From the NCBI RefSeq assembly GCF_000367365.1, contig NZ_BARF01000077.1:62001-126000 (forward strand): a stretch of 64,000 bases of DNA, given 5' to 3'. A program made the translations under genes and the position numbers. Positions 52,479 through 62,186 of this stretch are shown here, piece by piece. Each line of letters starts with the position of its first letter. Position 1 is the first letter of the stretch. Source of the DNA: Streptomyces prunicolor NBRC 13075 (GTDB lineage: Bacteria; Actinomycetota; Actinomycetes; Streptomycetales; Streptomycetaceae). The notes beneath the pieces are model-generated. The model was not told where the DNA came from, made no database searches, and saw only the letters and a list, made by a program, of their open reading frames with translations.

Positions 52479-52515
52479 GCACCGCGGTTTGCTACGGCCT
52501 CAACACCCCTGTTTC

Positions 52516-53475
52516 CTACGGCCGTTCGCCCGCCTTGTCGACGATGGCCCGGCGCAGGACGGCGGTGTTCGCCGTGACCGTGCCCTTCTTCACGCCCGCG
52601 TTGTCCTTGGTGGCCACCTCGCGCTCACCGAGGAACTCGTAGGTCTTCGCGTCGAAGATCCACTCGTCCCTGAGCGGGTTGTAGGGGTCGGTCCGGGCGA
52701 TGGCGACACCAGGGCGCCCGGTGGCGTCCTTCACCCCCTCGACCGTCGCCACTCCGGGAATCCTGGCCACCGCCCGGAACAGCGCCGCGCTCTGCTTCGG
52801 CGGCACGATGGAATCGCGGAGGAGATCGCCGACCAGCACGAACATGGCCTGGTTCTTGTCATCACCGCCGTACTTCGGGGCGGTGGTGGCCAGGTAGTCG
52901 TACATCGCGTCGGCGTCGGTCGGCAGCGTCTTCACGTGGTTGTAGAAGGACGAGACGTCCCAGCCGGCCTTGCCCGGCTTGACGTCGACCGGGACGGAGT
53001 GCGACCCCATGCCCGCCTGCCGCACCAGCCCGACGTGCAGGCCGTCCACCGACGTCCACACCTCCTGCCGGTGCAGCGGATCGATCGTGGCCTTCGTTCC
53101 CTCCCCGTCGTGTGTGTACGACACCTGGCTCTCCACGTACACGAACTGGTCGTCGCGGACCGTGCCGTAGGACTTCTCGTGCTCGGCCGCGAGCGCGATG
53201 TCCTCCAGGAGCGCGGCCGTCGACTTCCGGGGCGGCTTCGCGGGCGGCGTCGGCGAGGAGCCGGACGAAGGCAGCACCACGAAGGCGACGGCCGCGGCGG
53301 TGGCGACGGCGGTCGCCGCGATCGCGGGCCGTAGCCACTTGTTCCGCCGGGGCGCGGGCGCACCCTGCTGGACAGCTACAGCCTCGTGCCGGATCTCGGT
53401 CATCAGATGCTCCTTGAGGAGTCGGTGACGGCCCGGCGGGAGGTCTCTCTCGGGGAGTTCCGGGAGCTGGTTCAT
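52516..53475 (-). CDS. CU044_5270-type membrane protein paired with ECF sigma factor
   Basis: The 319-residue protein has a cytosolic start of about 45 residues (MNQLPELPERDLPPGRHRLLKEHLM...), one membrane helix (AIAATAVATAAAVAFVVL) and an extracytoplasmic domain (EHEKSYGTVRDDQFVYVESQVSYT..., ending KTYEFLGEREVATKDNAGVKKGTVTANTAVLRRAIVDKAGERP). It overlaps the sigma gene by 4 bp. The N-terminal region resembles small sigma-binding segments of actinobacterial anti-sigma proteins, so an anti-sigma/sensor role is likely, though the classical zinc HxxxCxxC motif is absent. Confidence 0.78.
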   Translation of the reverse strand: MNQLPELPERDLPPGRHRLLKEHLMTEIRHEAVAVQQGAPAPRRNKWLRPAIAATAVATAAAVAFVVLPSSGSSPTPPAKPPRKSTAALLEDIALAAEHEKSYGTVRDDQFVYVESQVSYTHDGEGTKATIDPLHRQEVWTSVDGLHVGLVRQAGMGSHSVPVDVKPGKAGWDVSSFYNHVKTLPTDADAMYDYLATTAPKYGGDDKNQAMFVLVGDLLRDSIVPPKQSAALFRAVARIPGVATVEGVKDATGRPGVAIARTDPYNPLRDEWIFDAKTYEFLGEREVATKDNAGVKKGTVTANTAVLRRAIVDKAGERP

Positions 53476-54092
53476 CGCTTGTCCTCCCTCAGGGGCCCGA
53501 CCGCACTGCCGCGGTCACCTTTCATCTGTCCGTCCCTCGGGAGGAGTTCCGTACTTTTGAGATGTTTCGCGAGCTTTGCGCGCGCCCGCGAGAGCCGCGA
53601 CCGTACGGTCCCCACGGGCACCCCGAGCGCCTCGGCGGCGGCCTGGTAGTCGAGCCCGGACCACACGCACAGGGCGAGCACCTCGCGCTCGGCGCGGCGC
53701 AGGGTGGCCAACGCGGCGCGTACGAGGGCGAGTTCGGCCCGGTCGTCGAGGCGGGCGGCGACCTCGTCGGCGAAGTCGCGCTCGACCTCGTCGCGGGGCA
53801 GCCGGGAGAGCGCCGCCGCGTGTCTTCGGGCGGCGCGGCGGGTGTTGCGCGTGACGTTGGTGGCGATGCCGAGCAGCCAGGGCCGTAGCGAACCGCCCTC
53901 CTCGTCGACCTTGCCGCGCAGGCGCCAGGCGTCCAGGAAGGTCAGCGACACGAGGTCCTCGGCCTGCGCCCAGTCCCCCGTGAGCCGGAAGGCGTGGTTG
54001 TAGACGGAGCGTGCGTACGCGTCGAAGAGCTCGCCGAAGGCGTCGTGATCCCCCGCGCGGATGCGTTTCCTCAACCGCAGATTCGTATCCAC
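53472..54092 (-). CDS. ECF-type RNA polymerase sigma factor
   Basis: The 206-residue protein has region 2 (FDAYARSVYNHAFRLTGDWAQAEDLVSLTFLDAWRL) and region 4 (LATLRRAEREVLALCVWSGLDYQAAAEALGVPVGTVRSRLSRARAKL) of ECF sigma factors, and a charged C-terminal tail. The start is a GTG at 54092; its ribosome site (AAGGGG) is unusually close to it. Coupling to a membrane-anchored protein of the CU044_5270 type suggests signal-dependent release. Confidence 0.9.
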   Translation of the reverse strand: MDTNLRLRKRIRAGDHDAFGELFDAYARSVYNHAFRLTGDWAQAEDLVSLTFLDAWRLRGKVDEEGGSLRPWLLGIATNVTRNTRRAARRHAAALSRLPRDEVERDFADEVAARLDDRAELALVRAALATLRRAEREVLALCVWSGLDYQAAAEALGVPVGTVRSRLSRARAKLAKHLKSTELLPRDGQMKGDRGSAVGPLREDKR

Positions 54093-54117
54093 ACCCCTTT
54101 ACCTGTCCGGACGACGA

Positions 54118-54156
54118 AGGCCGGTTCCGGTGACCCATGTCACACGGAACCGGCCT
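54118..54156 (-). terminator. Long hairpin after the ccsB gene
   Basis: AGGCCGGTTCCG (54118-54129) pairs with CGGAACCGGCCT (54145-54156), and inside it GTGAC pairs with GTCAC around CCAT, with one bulged A. It lies 35 bp past the ccsB stop and also 26 bp upstream of the sigma gene start, so it both ends the ccs operon and sits in the sigma gene's 5' region. Confidence 0.8.
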
Positions 54157-54190
54157 CTGCCGTAAGGGAGTTGCGGCTTCGGGATACGGC

Positions 54191-55309
54191 TTACACGCCG
54201 GCGTAGGAGTGCTTGCCGCCGACGAAGATGTTGACGCCGTAGTAGTTGAAGATCCAGCAGCCGAAGGCGATCAGGGCCAGGTAGGCGGCCTTGCGGCCCT
54301 TCCAGCCGGCCGTGGCGCGGGCGTGCAGGTAGCAGGCGTAGGCGACCCAGGTGATGAACGCCCAGGTCTCCTTCGGGTCCCAGCCCCAGTAGCGGCCCCA
54401 GGCCGACTCGGCCCAGATCGAGCCCGCGATGATCGTGAACGTCCACAGCGGGAAGACGGCCGCGTTCACGCGGTAGGAGAACTTGTCGAGGTTCGCCGAG
54501 GCGGGCAGCCGCTCCATCACCGAGGTGGAGAAGGCGCCGGGCTTGCCGCCGTTCGCGAGCTTGCTCTCGTACGAGTCCTTGAAGAGGTACAGGAGCGTGC
54601 CTACGGCGCCCACGTAGAAGACCGCGCCGCAGATGATCGCGGTCGAGACGTGGATGTACAGCCAGTACGAGTGGAGGGCGGGAACCAATTGATCGCTGGC
54701 GGTGTACAAGACAGTGACGGCGATGCCGAGATCGAGGAGGACCGTCGTGACCAGGAACAGGCCGAGCCAGCGCACGTTCTTCTTGAGCAGCAGCAGCGTC
54801 AGGTACACGCCGACGGCGACCGTGGAGAAGGTGATGTTGAACTCGTACATGTTGCCCCAGGGCGCCCGCTCCACCGAGGCCGCGCGGGCGATGACGCCGC
54901 TCAGCTCGATGAGGAAGGCAAGCACCGTGAGGGACACGGCGATACGGCCGTAGAGGTCGCCCTGTTCGTCCCCGCCGTGCGCGCCGGGACCGTCCGGCAC
55001 GTCACGCGAGCCGGACGCGGCCCGTACGACCACCTTCGGCCGCTCCAGCACGGCGGTGCCGCCGGCGTTCTGCACGGTGACGGCGGGCGCCGCCGCCTTC
55101 TTCGCCTCGGCACCGGTCAGCGCGGCGGCCGTACGGCCGATCTTGCTGCGGCTGCCGAAGGTCCATTCGGCGATGTACGCGAAGAAGGCCAGGGTGTAGA
55201 CGGCCATCGACGAGTAGATCAGCGTGTTGCTGAGGTTGGCCAGGTGCTCGTTGGTGGCAGCGGCCAGATTGGTCACGGAGGCGATGTCGGTTGCGGCGGC
55301 GAGAGTCAC
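54191..55309 (-). CDS. ccsB: Cytochrome c biogenesis protein CcsB (CcsA-like haem lyase subunit)
   Basis: The 372-residue membrane protein has the tryptophan-rich haem motif WGRYWGWDPKETWAFITWVAYACYLH near the C-terminus and about eight helices. His residues flanking the motif (ALHSYWLYIHVSTA and CYLHARA) are haem ligands. It forms, with the Ccs1/ResB protein, the system II enzyme that attaches haem to apocytochrome c outside the cell. Its GTG overlaps the ccs1 stop. The N-terminal half carries a non-conserved insert (residues 50-95). Confidence 0.93.
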   Translation of the reverse strand: MTLAAATDIASVTNLAAATNEHLANLSNTLIYSSMAVYTLAFFAYIAEWTFGSRSKIGRTAAALTGAEAKKAAAPAVTVQNAGGTAVLERPKVVVRAASGSRDVPDGPGAHGGDEQGDLYGRIAVSLTVLAFLIELSGVIARAASVERAPWGNMYEFNITFSTVAVGVYLTLLLLKKNVRWLGLFLVTTVLLDLGIAVTVLYTASDQLVPALHSYWLYIHVSTAIICGAVFYVGAVGTLLYLFKDSYESKLANGGKPGAFSTSVMERLPASANLDKFSYRVNAAVFPLWTFTIIAGSIWAESAWGRYWGWDPKETWAFITWVAYACYLHARATAGWKGRKAAYLALIAFGCWIFNYYGVNIFVGGKHSYAGV

Positions 55310-57183
55310 TTCTCAGCCCCTTCGGCGGGTACGGGCGGTTCGACGCCGGAGTCGGAGTCGTGGGTGTCGGCGTCGGAGTTGGGGGTGTTCGGGTCGTCGG
55401 CGGGGGGTTTTGGGGCGTCGGCGGTCTTGGGGGCGTCGATCTTCGGGCCGTCGGCCGGCTTCGTCGGGGCCCGGTCGTGCACCAGCGCGGCCAGGTCGCC
55501 GAGTTCCTCGGGGAGTTTCGCGGACTCGCTGCGGCCGAGGCCGGCCATCTCGACGACCGTCACTCCGTCCGCGCCGCGCGTAGCCCGCACCCAGACGCGG
55601 CGGCGCTGGATGAACAGGGAGCCGGCCAGACCGAGGATCGCGGTGAGGGCGCCGGCCAGGGCCCAGGTGGTGCCGGGCTGCTGGACGACCTGGAAGCCCG
55701 CCCACTCCTTGATCTGCTTGTCGAAGGTGATCGACCCGGCGCCGTTCGGCAGCTTCATCGTCTCGCCGGGCAGCAGCTGGGCCTTGAGGATCTTGCCCTT
55801 GGAGTCCTTGAACTGCTTCAGGTTCTTGGTCTCCAGCTGGTACACGTTCTGCGGGATGCCCGAGTTGACGCCCAGATCACCGTGGTAGCCGGTCACGTTG
55901 AGCACCGGGTAGTCGAGCCCGGGGTACTGGGAGAACATCGTGCCGCTGCCCTTGGCGTACGTCGGCACGAACAGGGCGGCGAAACCGAGCTGTTCGGCGA
56001 CGCCCTGGGCGTTCTTGTAGCCGTCGAGGACCTTGATGGCGCCCTGCGAGGTGACGTTGGAGTCGATCGGCAGCATCGGTACGGCCTGGTGGAAGACCAC
56101 GTTGCCCTTGCCGTCCCGGACGGTGACGACCGGGGCGTAGCCGTGGCTGACGAGGTAGACCTTCGAGTCGCCGATCTCCAGCGGCTCGTTGACCTTGATG
56201 GTGTGCTTCTCGGACTTGCCGTAGGCGCCGATGCTGTAGCTGATGTCGGCCTGGAAGGTGCTCGGGGTGCCGCGGTTGGGGCCGGTGCGCTCGTACGTGC
56301 CGATGAAGTTCTTCAGGTTGAAGCTGAACGGCACGAGGTCGTCGTCGCTGAAGAGGTTGCCGGACTTGAAGTCGTCGTACTGGGTGAGGGTGTTGGAGAA
56401 GCCGTCGCCCTCGACGATCAGCTTGTCGCCCTCGGACTTGAAGAGCTGGCCCCAGGCAAAGGCGATCAGCATCACGATCAGCGCGAGGTGGAAGAGGAGG
56501 TTGCCGGTCTCGCGGAGGTAGCCCTTCTCGGCGGCTACGGCGTCCCCGGCGATGTGCGCGCGGAAACGCCGCTTCTTCAGCGCCGCGAGGGCGACTTCGC
56601 GGACCTGCTCGGGCTCGGCGGCGGTGCGCCAAGTGGCGTACGCGGGAAGGCGGTTGAGCCGCTTGGGCGCGCCCGGCGGACGGCCGCGGAGCTGGCCGAC
56701 GAACTGCCAGGTGCGCGGGATGATGCAGCCGATGAGGGAGACGAAGAGGAGGACGTAGATCGCGCCGAACCAGGCGGAGCCGTAGACGTGGAAGAGGCCG
56801 AGCTTCTGGTAGATCGGCCCGAGCGTCTTGTGCGCGTCCTGGAACTCGGAGACCTTCAGCGCGTCGGTGCCGGACTGCGGGATCAGCGAGCCGGGGACCG
56901 CGCCGAGCGACAGCAGGAACAGCAGCATCAGCGCGACCCGCATCGAGGTCAGCTGGCGCCAGAACCAGCGCGCCCAGCCGAGCGCCTCGCGACCGGTCCA
57001 GGCGAGCCAGCCGGTGAGGCCGGGCCTGCGGTTGCCGCCGAAGGAGCCGGGCATGGCCGTCTCGACGGGGGCCGTGGAGAGCTGGGAGCCTGCGGCGCCG
57101 AGATCCTGGTCGTCGGCGGAGGAATCGGCCCGGGGCGAGTCAGCGGGCGTCTCGGCGGGCGAGTCGGCGGTCGTCTTGCTCAT
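55306..57183 (-). CDS. ccs1: Cytochrome c biogenesis protein ResB/Ccs1
   Basis: The 625-residue protein has a Pro/Asp/Ser-rich start, three membrane helices in the N-terminal half (MRVALMLLFLLSLGAVPGSL..., YVLLFVSLIGCII, LLFHLALIVMLIAFAWG), a large extracytoplasmic part and a final helix (WALAGALTAILGLAGSLFI) before an acidic tail rich in Asp/Pro. This is the ResB/Ccs1 layout. It holds haem with CcsB for attachment to cytochrome c. The tail (KPADGPKIDAPKTADAPKPPADDPN) is low complexity. Confidence 0.92.
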   Translation of the reverse strand: MSKTTADSPAETPADSPRADSSADDQDLGAAGSQLSTAPVETAMPGSFGGNRRPGLTGWLAWTGREALGWARWFWRQLTSMRVALMLLFLLSLGAVPGSLIPQSGTDALKVSEFQDAHKTLGPIYQKLGLFHVYGSAWFGAIYVLLFVSLIGCIIPRTWQFVGQLRGRPPGAPKRLNRLPAYATWRTAAEPEQVREVALAALKKRRFRAHIAGDAVAAEKGYLRETGNLLFHLALIVMLIAFAWGQLFKSEGDKLIVEGDGFSNTLTQYDDFKSGNLFSDDDLVPFSFNLKNFIGTYERTGPNRGTPSTFQADISYSIGAYGKSEKHTIKVNEPLEIGDSKVYLVSHGYAPVVTVRDGKGNVVFHQAVPMLPIDSNVTSQGAIKVLDGYKNAQGVAEQLGFAALFVPTYAKGSGTMFSQYPGLDYPVLNVTGYHGDLGVNSGIPQNVYQLETKNLKQFKDSKGKILKAQLLPGETMKLPNGAGSITFDKQIKEWAGFQVVQQPGTTWALAGALTAILGLAGSLFIQRRRVWVRATRGADGVTVVEMAGLGRSESAKLPEELGDLAALVHDRAPTKPADGPKIDAPKTADAPKPPADDPNTPNSDADTHDSDSGVEPPVPAEGAEK

Positions 57184-57186
57184 CGA

Positions 57187-57954
57187 TCAGATCCCTACAG
57201 TGAAGCCGTCGGACCAGCCCTGCATGTCCTGCACCAGCGCGTCCCAGGCGCCGGTGAGCAGCAGCACGCCGGTCACGATCATCATGGTGCCGCCGACGCG
57301 CATCACCCAGACGTAGTGGCGCTTGACCCAGCCGAAGGCGCCGAGGGCCTTGCGGAACGCGACCGCGGTGAGGACGAAGGGGACACCCAGGCCGAGACAG
57401 TACGCGACGGTCAGTATGGCGCCGCGACCGGCACTCGACTGCTGCGAGGAGAGCGCGATCACGGAGGCGAGCGTGGGGCCGATACAGGGCGTCCAGCCGA
57501 TCCCGAACAGCGCGCCGAGGATGGGCGCCCCTATCAATCCGGCGGTCGGCCTCTTGTGGAAACGGAACTCACGCTGGGTCAGCCACGGCATGAGCCCCAT
57601 GAAGAAGACGCCCATGAGGATCATGAAGACGCCGAGGATCTTGGACAGGACGTCCTTCTGCTCCTGCAAGGTCTGCCCGAAGTAGCCGAACAGCGCCCCG
57701 CCGGACACGAACACAGCGGTGAAGCCAAGGACGAAGAGGGAGGCGCCGGCGACCATCCGGCCCCGCCGGGCATCGCCCAGGTCGGTGCCGCTGACCCCGG
57801 TGACGTAGGAGAGGTAGCCGGGGACGAGGGGCAGGACGCACGGCGAGAAGAAGGAGACGAGCCCACCGAGTACGGCGATCGGCAGGGCGAGCAGCAGGGC
57901 CCCGCTGAAGACCGTCTCGTTCTGGCCCGGCAGGGCGGCGGCGGCGAGCAGCAC
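57187..57954 (-). CDS. ccdA: Cytochrome c biogenesis thiol-disulfide transporter CcdA
   Basis: The 255-residue membrane protein has six helices and the two redox cysteines: Cys39 (FFSPCVLPLVPGY) and Cys157 (GWTPCIGP). CcdA passes reducing power from cytosolic thioredoxin to the outside thioredoxin-like protein that keeps apocytochrome c cysteines reduced. It lies 3 bp upstream of ccs1 and 6 bp after the TlpA-like gene, in the same operon. Short length and the two-Cys layout are typical. Confidence 0.94.
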   Translation of the reverse strand: MLLAAAALPGQNETVFSGALLLALPIAVLGGLVSFFSPCVLPLVPGYLSYVTGVSGTDLGDARRGRMVAGASLFVLGFTAVFVSGGALFGYFGQTLQEQKDVLSKILGVFMILMGVFFMGLMPWLTQREFRFHKRPTAGLIGAPILGALFGIGWTPCIGPTLASVIALSSQQSSAGRGAILTVAYCLGLGVPFVLTAVAFRKALGAFGWVKRHYVWVMRVGGTMMIVTGVLLLTGAWDALVQDMQGWSDGFTVGI

Positions 57955-57960
57955 GTCAGC

Positions 57961-58563
57961 TCACTTCTCCGCGATGACCGGGTCGAGCATTTCGCGCAGC
58001 TTCTCCTCGCTGAGTGCCTGGAGTGCGCGCGCCGCGATCTTCCCGTCCCGGTCGATGACGATCGTGGAGGGGATGGCCTGCGGGTTGAGGGTGCCCTTCT
58101 TGAAGCGGAGCATCAGCTTGCCCGTCGGGTCGTAGAGACTCGGGTACGGGACCTGGTACTTCTTCTCGAACGCCACGGCCGGGTCGGTGCTGGTGTCGCG
58201 GGTGTTGAGGCCGACGAACTGGACGTCCTTGTTGGCCGTGGCCTTGGCGACCTGGACCAGGTTGTCCGCCTCGGCGCGGCACGGGGAGCACCAGGAGCCC
58301 CACACGTTGACGACGAGGACCTTGCCCTTGTAGTCGGCGGTGCTGAGGGTCTTGCCGTCGATGGTCTTGCCGGACAGATCGGGGGCGGCCTGGCGGTCGC
58401 CCTTCTTGACGGTCGCGATGCCGTCGGAGCCGGTGATGAAGTTGGTGTTGCCCGAACCTCCGGAGGTGCCTCCGGAGCTGCACGCGGACAGCACCAACGC
58501 GGCGACGGCAACACCGGCGGTCGACAGGACGGCGCGGCTACGGGCGCGACTGGCGGCACTCAT
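57961..58563 (-). CDS. Thioredoxin-like lipoprotein (TlpA/ResA)
   Basis: The 200-residue protein starts with a lipoprotein signal (LVLSACSS, Cys28) and carries a thioredoxin fold with active-site WCSPC (91-95), preceded by VLVVNVWGS. It reduces apocytochrome c disulphides outside the cell and takes electrons from CcdA, the next gene (6 bp). The order TlpA-CcdA-Ccs1-CcsB makes a complete system II module. Confidence 0.93.
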   Translation of the reverse strand: MSAASRARSRAVLSTAGVAVAALVLSACSSGGTSGGSGNTNFITGSDGIATVKKGDRQAAPDLSGKTIDGKTLSTADYKGKVLVVNVWGSWCSPCRAEADNLVQVAKATANKDVQFVGLNTRDTSTDPAVAFEKKYQVPYPSLYDPTGKLMLRFKKGTLNPQAIPSTIVIDRDGKIAARALQALSEEKLREMLDPVIAEK

Positions 58564-58652
58564 GTGAAAAGTTTCGCATGCCCGTTCTGGGGATCTTGCG
58601 CGCCCCCCTCAACGGCGTACGGCGGGCGGAAAACCGCATTTCAGACGGCATT

Positions 58653-59957
58653 TCAGGCGGCGTCTCCAGTGGCCGTGGAGGAGGCCGACGAGGAGGTGCC
58701 GGGGCTCGCGGGCAGGAAGGACTTCCAGCCGCCGGCCGGTGCCTGGCCGACGTCGAGGGTGCGCAGCTTGGCCAGCACCTCGGGCTTCTGCACGTCGATC
58801 CAGTCGGTGAACTGCTTGAAGGAGACGAGCCGTACGTCCTCGCCCTTCTCCTTCAACTGGGCGATGTGCTTGAAGGCCTGCTCGACGGCGTCCATGTAGA
58901 TGCCGCCGTTCCAGTGCTCGAAGTGGTTGCCGATGAAGAAGGGGGCGCGGTTGGACTCGTAGGCGCGCTGGAAGCCGGATATGTAGGCCTGCGCGGCCTG
59001 GGTACGCCAGCCCGGGTAGTTGTAGGCGGGCGCGTTGGTCGAGTTGACGGACTGGTTGGCCAGCATGTTGTAGTCCATCGAGAGGACTTCGAAGCTGTGC
59101 CCGGGGAAGGGGACCGCCTGGAGCGGGTAGTCCCAGACGCCGTTCCGCTTCACGGGCCAGACCTGGCGGCCGCCGGGCGAGGAGGCGTCGTAGCGCCAGC
59201 CGAGGGAACGGGCGGTGGGCAGCAGGTTGTCCTGGCCGAGGAGGCAGGGCGTCCGGCCGCCGACGAGCTCCTTCTCGTAGTCGAAGGGCAGGGACGGCAG
59301 GTCGGTCCAGCCGGTGTTGGTGCGCCACTCCTTCACGAAGGACTTGGCCTGGTCTATCTCGCTGCGCCACTGCTGAGGCGTCCAGTTGCCGACCGTGCCG
59401 TAGCCGGAGCAGAAGTGGCCGTTGAAGTGGGTGCCTATCTCGTGGCCCTCGAGCCACGCGCGGCGGACGTTGGTGAGCGTCGCCTTGACGTGTTCGTCGG
59501 TGAGGTAGCCGATGTCGGAGGCGCCCCGCGCGTTGTTCGGCGGGTTGTACAGGCGCTTCTTCGACTCGGGCAGCAGATAGATGCCGGAGAGGAAGAAGGT
59601 CATGCTCGCGCCGTGCTGCTTGGCGAGGTCGAGGAAGCGGGGGAACAGGCCGTTGCCCACCTCGCCCGCGCCGTCCCAGGAGAAGATCACGAACTGCGGC
59701 GGGGTCTGCCCGGCCTCCAACGGCACGGGCTTGGCGGGCTGCTTGGGCTGCGCGCCGGTGAAGGAAGTGGAGCCGTCACCGATGGGCTTGGCCCGGGGCT
59801 CAAGCGACTTGGTGGGACCGCCGGAGGACCCCTTCCCGGAACCGCCGGAGGAGGGCTTCGACCCGTCCGAACCGAGCGTCCCGCACCCCGCGAGTCCTAC
59901 GGCCGCCGCGGCGCCCGCACCGACTCCGAGCGCCCCTCGTCGAGTGAGACTCCGCAT
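58653..59957 (-). CDS. Tat-exported lipoprotein with polysaccharide deacetylase-like fold
   Basis: The 434-residue protein has a twin-arginine lipoprotein signal (RSLTRRGALGVGAGAAAAVGLAGC, Cys25), a Gly/Ser linker, then a NodB-like fold: FVIFSWDGAGE takes the place of the TFDDGP motif and HEIGTHFNGHFC that of the metal ligands; YPLQAVPFPGHS and PFFIGNHFEHWNGGIYMDAV follow. The usual DD pair is reduced to one Asp, so activity is uncertain; related enzymes act on glycans. It lies 89 bp upstream of the TlpA-like gene on the same strand. Confidence 0.75.
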   Translation of the reverse strand: MRSLTRRGALGVGAGAAAAVGLAGCGTLGSDGSKPSSGGSGKGSSGGPTKSLEPRAKPIGDGSTSFTGAQPKQPAKPVPLEAGQTPPQFVIFSWDGAGEVGNGLFPRFLDLAKQHGASMTFFLSGIYLLPESKKRLYNPPNNARGASDIGYLTDEHVKATLTNVRRAWLEGHEIGTHFNGHFCSGYGTVGNWTPQQWRSEIDQAKSFVKEWRTNTGWTDLPSLPFDYEKELVGGRTPCLLGQDNLLPTARSLGWRYDASSPGGRQVWPVKRNGVWDYPLQAVPFPGHSFEVLSMDYNMLANQSVNSTNAPAYNYPGWRTQAAQAYISGFQRAYESNRAPFFIGNHFEHWNGGIYMDAVEQAFKHIAQLKEKGEDVRLVSFKQFTDWIDVQKPEVLAKLRTLDVGQAPAGGWKSFLPASPGTSSSASSTATGDAA

Positions 59958-60095
59958 TGTTTCCCCATCCGTCGCGTCCTCTGTGGTCTACCTGTGAGAG
60001 GACGCGCCGGACAAGAAAGTTCACCGTGAACGATGTGGGTTGCGAAACAAATGTCACAGGGCTGTCACCAGCCCTGCCCCTGACGAGTGGTCAAA

Positions 60096-60122
60096 CCCGC
60101 CTTTCCCGCCTTTCCCGCCTTT
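60096..60122. repeat. Three tandem CCCGCCTTT units
   Basis: A 9-bp unit is repeated exactly three times just past the stop codon of the histidine phosphatase gene. It is not coding in the minus frame. Probably slippage-derived. Confidence 0.7.
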
Positions 60123-60123
60123 G

Positions 60124-60810
60124 TCAGGCGCCGAACGCCTTGTCCTTCCCCTTGACCGGCTTGGCGCCGGCGAGGAGATGGGCCGGGACGAGGTCCCGGG
60201 CCGGCTCGGTGTAGCCGACGGACACGATCTTGTCGCCGCGGTAGGTGAAGGTCGTCAGGGAGGCGAGGGTGCACTGCCGCTTGCGCGGGTCGTGCCACAG
60301 CCGGCGCCGCTCGACGTACGACCGCACGATCCAGATCGGCAGCTGATGGCTGACCAGCACCGCTTCATGCCCGCGCGCGGCGTCCTTGGCGGCGTCCAGC
60401 GCGGCCATCATGCGGACGACCTGGTCGACGTAGGGCTCACCCCAGGACGGCTTGAACGGGTTGACGAGGTACTTCCAGTTGTCGGGCTTCTTCAACGCCC
60501 CGTCGCCGACCCCGAAGGTCTTGCCCTGAAAGACGTTGTCGGCCTCGATGAGCCGCCCGTCGGTCGCGAGGTCGAGCCCGTGCGCCTTGGCGATCGGCGT
60601 GGCGGTCTCCTGCGCGCGCTCCAGCGGGGAGGCGACGACGTGCGTGACATCGCGGGAGGAGAGGTGCTCGGCGACCCGGTCGGCCATCTGCCGCCCGAGT
60701 TCGGAGAGGTGGTAGCCGGGGAGACGGCCGTACAACACCCCTTCAGGGTTGGCGACTTCGCCGTGCCGCATCACATGCACGACGGTGATGTCACTGGTGT
60801 TGTCACTCAT
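60124..60810 (-). CDS. Histidine phosphatase family protein
   Basis: The 228-residue protein has the RHGE motif (15-18) of the phosphoglycerate mutase/histidine phosphatase fold with the phosphohistidine His16, and [14 protein letters not shown] and [12 protein letters not shown] with the second catalytic His. The gene overlaps hemL by 4 bp (ATGA), so it is coupled to haem synthesis genes. Substrate unknown; the family includes small-molecule phosphatases. Confidence 0.87.
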   Translation of the reverse strand: MSDNTSDITVVHVMRHGEVANPEGVLYGRLPGYHLSELGRQMADRVAEHLSSRDVTHVVASPLERAQETATPIAKAHGLDLATDGRLIEADNVFQGKTFGVGDGALKKPDNWKYLVNPFKPSWGEPYVDQVVRMMAALDAAKDAARGHEAVLVSHQLPIWIVRSYVERRRLWHDPRKRQCTLASLTTFTYRGDKIVSVGYTEPARDLVPAHLLAGAKPVKGKDKAFGA

Positions 60811-62186
60811 GCTGCTGTGGCCTCCGCCGCCGCTCGGGCCGCCGCCGGGAGGGCGTCGGCGATCCGCTGGATGGCCCGTTCGTCGTGGGCCGTGGAAACG
60901 AACCAGGACTCGAAGGACGAGGGCGGCAGATAGACGCCGCTCGCCAGCATCGAGTGGAAGAAGGCGGTGAAGCGGTACGACTCCTGCGCCTTGGCGTCCT
61001 CGTAGTTGCGCACGCTCCGGTCGGTGAAGAACACGGAGAACAGGTTGGAGGCGTTCTGCAGCCGGTGCGCGACACCTTCCTTGCTGAGCGCCTCGGTGAC
61101 GAGCGACTGGATCTGCGCGGATACGGCGTCGATCGTGTCGTAGGCCGCGTCGTCGAGGAGCCGCAGCTGGGCGAGGCCGGCGGCGGTCGCGACCGGGTTA
61201 CCGGAGAGGGTGCCGGCCTGGTAGACGGGCCCCGCGGGGGCGAGGTGCGCCATGATGTCGGCGCGCCCGCCGAACGCGGCGGCGGGAAAGCCACCGCCCA
61301 TGACCTTCCCGAAGGTCATGAGATCGGGTACGACCCCGTCGATCCCGAACCACCCTGCCCGGCTGGTCCGGAAGCCCGTCATCACCTCGTCGGAGATGAA
61401 GAGGGCACCGTTCTTCGAGCAGGCGTCCTTGAGCCCCTGGTTGAACCCGGCGGCGGGCGGCACGACGCCCATGTTCCCGGGCGAGGCCTCCGTAATAACG
61501 CACGCGATCTCACCGGGATGCCGGTGGAAGGCCTCGTTGACGGCTTCGAGGTCGTTGTACGGCAGGACGATCGTGTCGCCGGCCTGGGCGCCGGTGACGC
61601 CCGGGGTGTCGGGCAGCGCGAAGGTGGCGACACCGGAACCGGCGGCGGCGAGGAGCGCGTCGACGTGACCGTGGTAACACCCGGCGAACTTGATCACCTT
61701 GGGCCGCCCGGTGAACCCGCGGGCGAGCCGGATGGCGGACATGGTCGCCTCGGTCCCGCTGGAGACGAGCCGCACCTGCTGCACGGGCTCGACGCGGGCG
61801 ACGATCTCCTCGGCGAGCGCGACCTCGCCCTCGCCGGGGGTGCCGAAGGAGGTGCCGCGCGACACGGCGTCGTGGACGGCGGCGATCACGTCGGGCTGGG
61901 AGTGCCCGAGGATCATGGGACCCCAGGAGCAGACGAGGTCGACGTACTCGCGCCCGTCGGCGTCCGTCAGATAGGGACCGTTGCCGGAGACCATGAACCG
62001 GGGCGTGCCGCCGACGGCGCGGAAGGCGCGCACCGGGGAGTTCACGCCGCCCGGCGTGACGACCGACGCACGGTCGAAGAGAGCCTGCGAGACGGGTGCG
62101 TCGTAGGGATACGGCAGGGCGTGCGGCGCCCCGCTCGCCCCTCCGCTGGGCATTTCGCTGGGCGTTCCGCTTGGCGTTTCGGTCAT
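60807..62186 (-). CDS. hemL: Glutamate-1-semialdehyde 2,1-aminomutase
   Basis: The 459-residue PLP enzyme has the Lys294 loop ([19 protein letters not shown]), [16 protein letters not shown] near the start, [17 protein letters not shown] and SDEVMTGFR. It converts glutamate 1-semialdehyde to 5-aminolevulinate, the C5 route to haem. The first 20 residues are a Ser/Gly/Pro-rich addition. It is coupled to the phosphatase gene. The neighbouring ccs genes use the haem made here. Confidence 0.95.
   Translation of the reverse strand: MTETPSGTPSEMPSGGASGAPHALPYPYDAPVSQALFDRASVVTPGGVNSPVRAFRAVGGTPRFMVSGNGPYLTDADGREYVDLVCSWGPMILGHSQPDVIAAVHDAVSRGTSFGTPGEGEVALAEEIVARVEPVQQVRLVSSGTEATMSAIRLARGFTGRPKVIKFAGCYHGHVDALLAAAGSGVATFALPDTPGVTGAQAGDTIVLPYNDLEAVNEAFHRHPGEIACVITEASPGNMGVVPPAAGFNQGLKDACSKNGALFISDEVMTGFRTSRAGWFGIDGVVPDLMTFGKVMGGGFPAAAFGGRADIMAHLAPAGPVYQAGTLSGNPVATAAGLAQLRLLDDAAYDTIDAVSAQIQSLVTEALSKEGVAHRLQNASNLFSVFFTDRSVRNYEDAKAQESYRFTAFFHSMLASGVYLPPSSFESWFVSTAHDERAIQRIADALPAAARAAAEATAA

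Noticed and set aside
55291-58899. A 1202-codon open frame on the plus strand opposite the ccs operon
   Set aside because: High-GC third positions make long antisense frames routine; the opposite strand carries complete TlpA, CcdA, ResB and CcsB proteins with all motifs.
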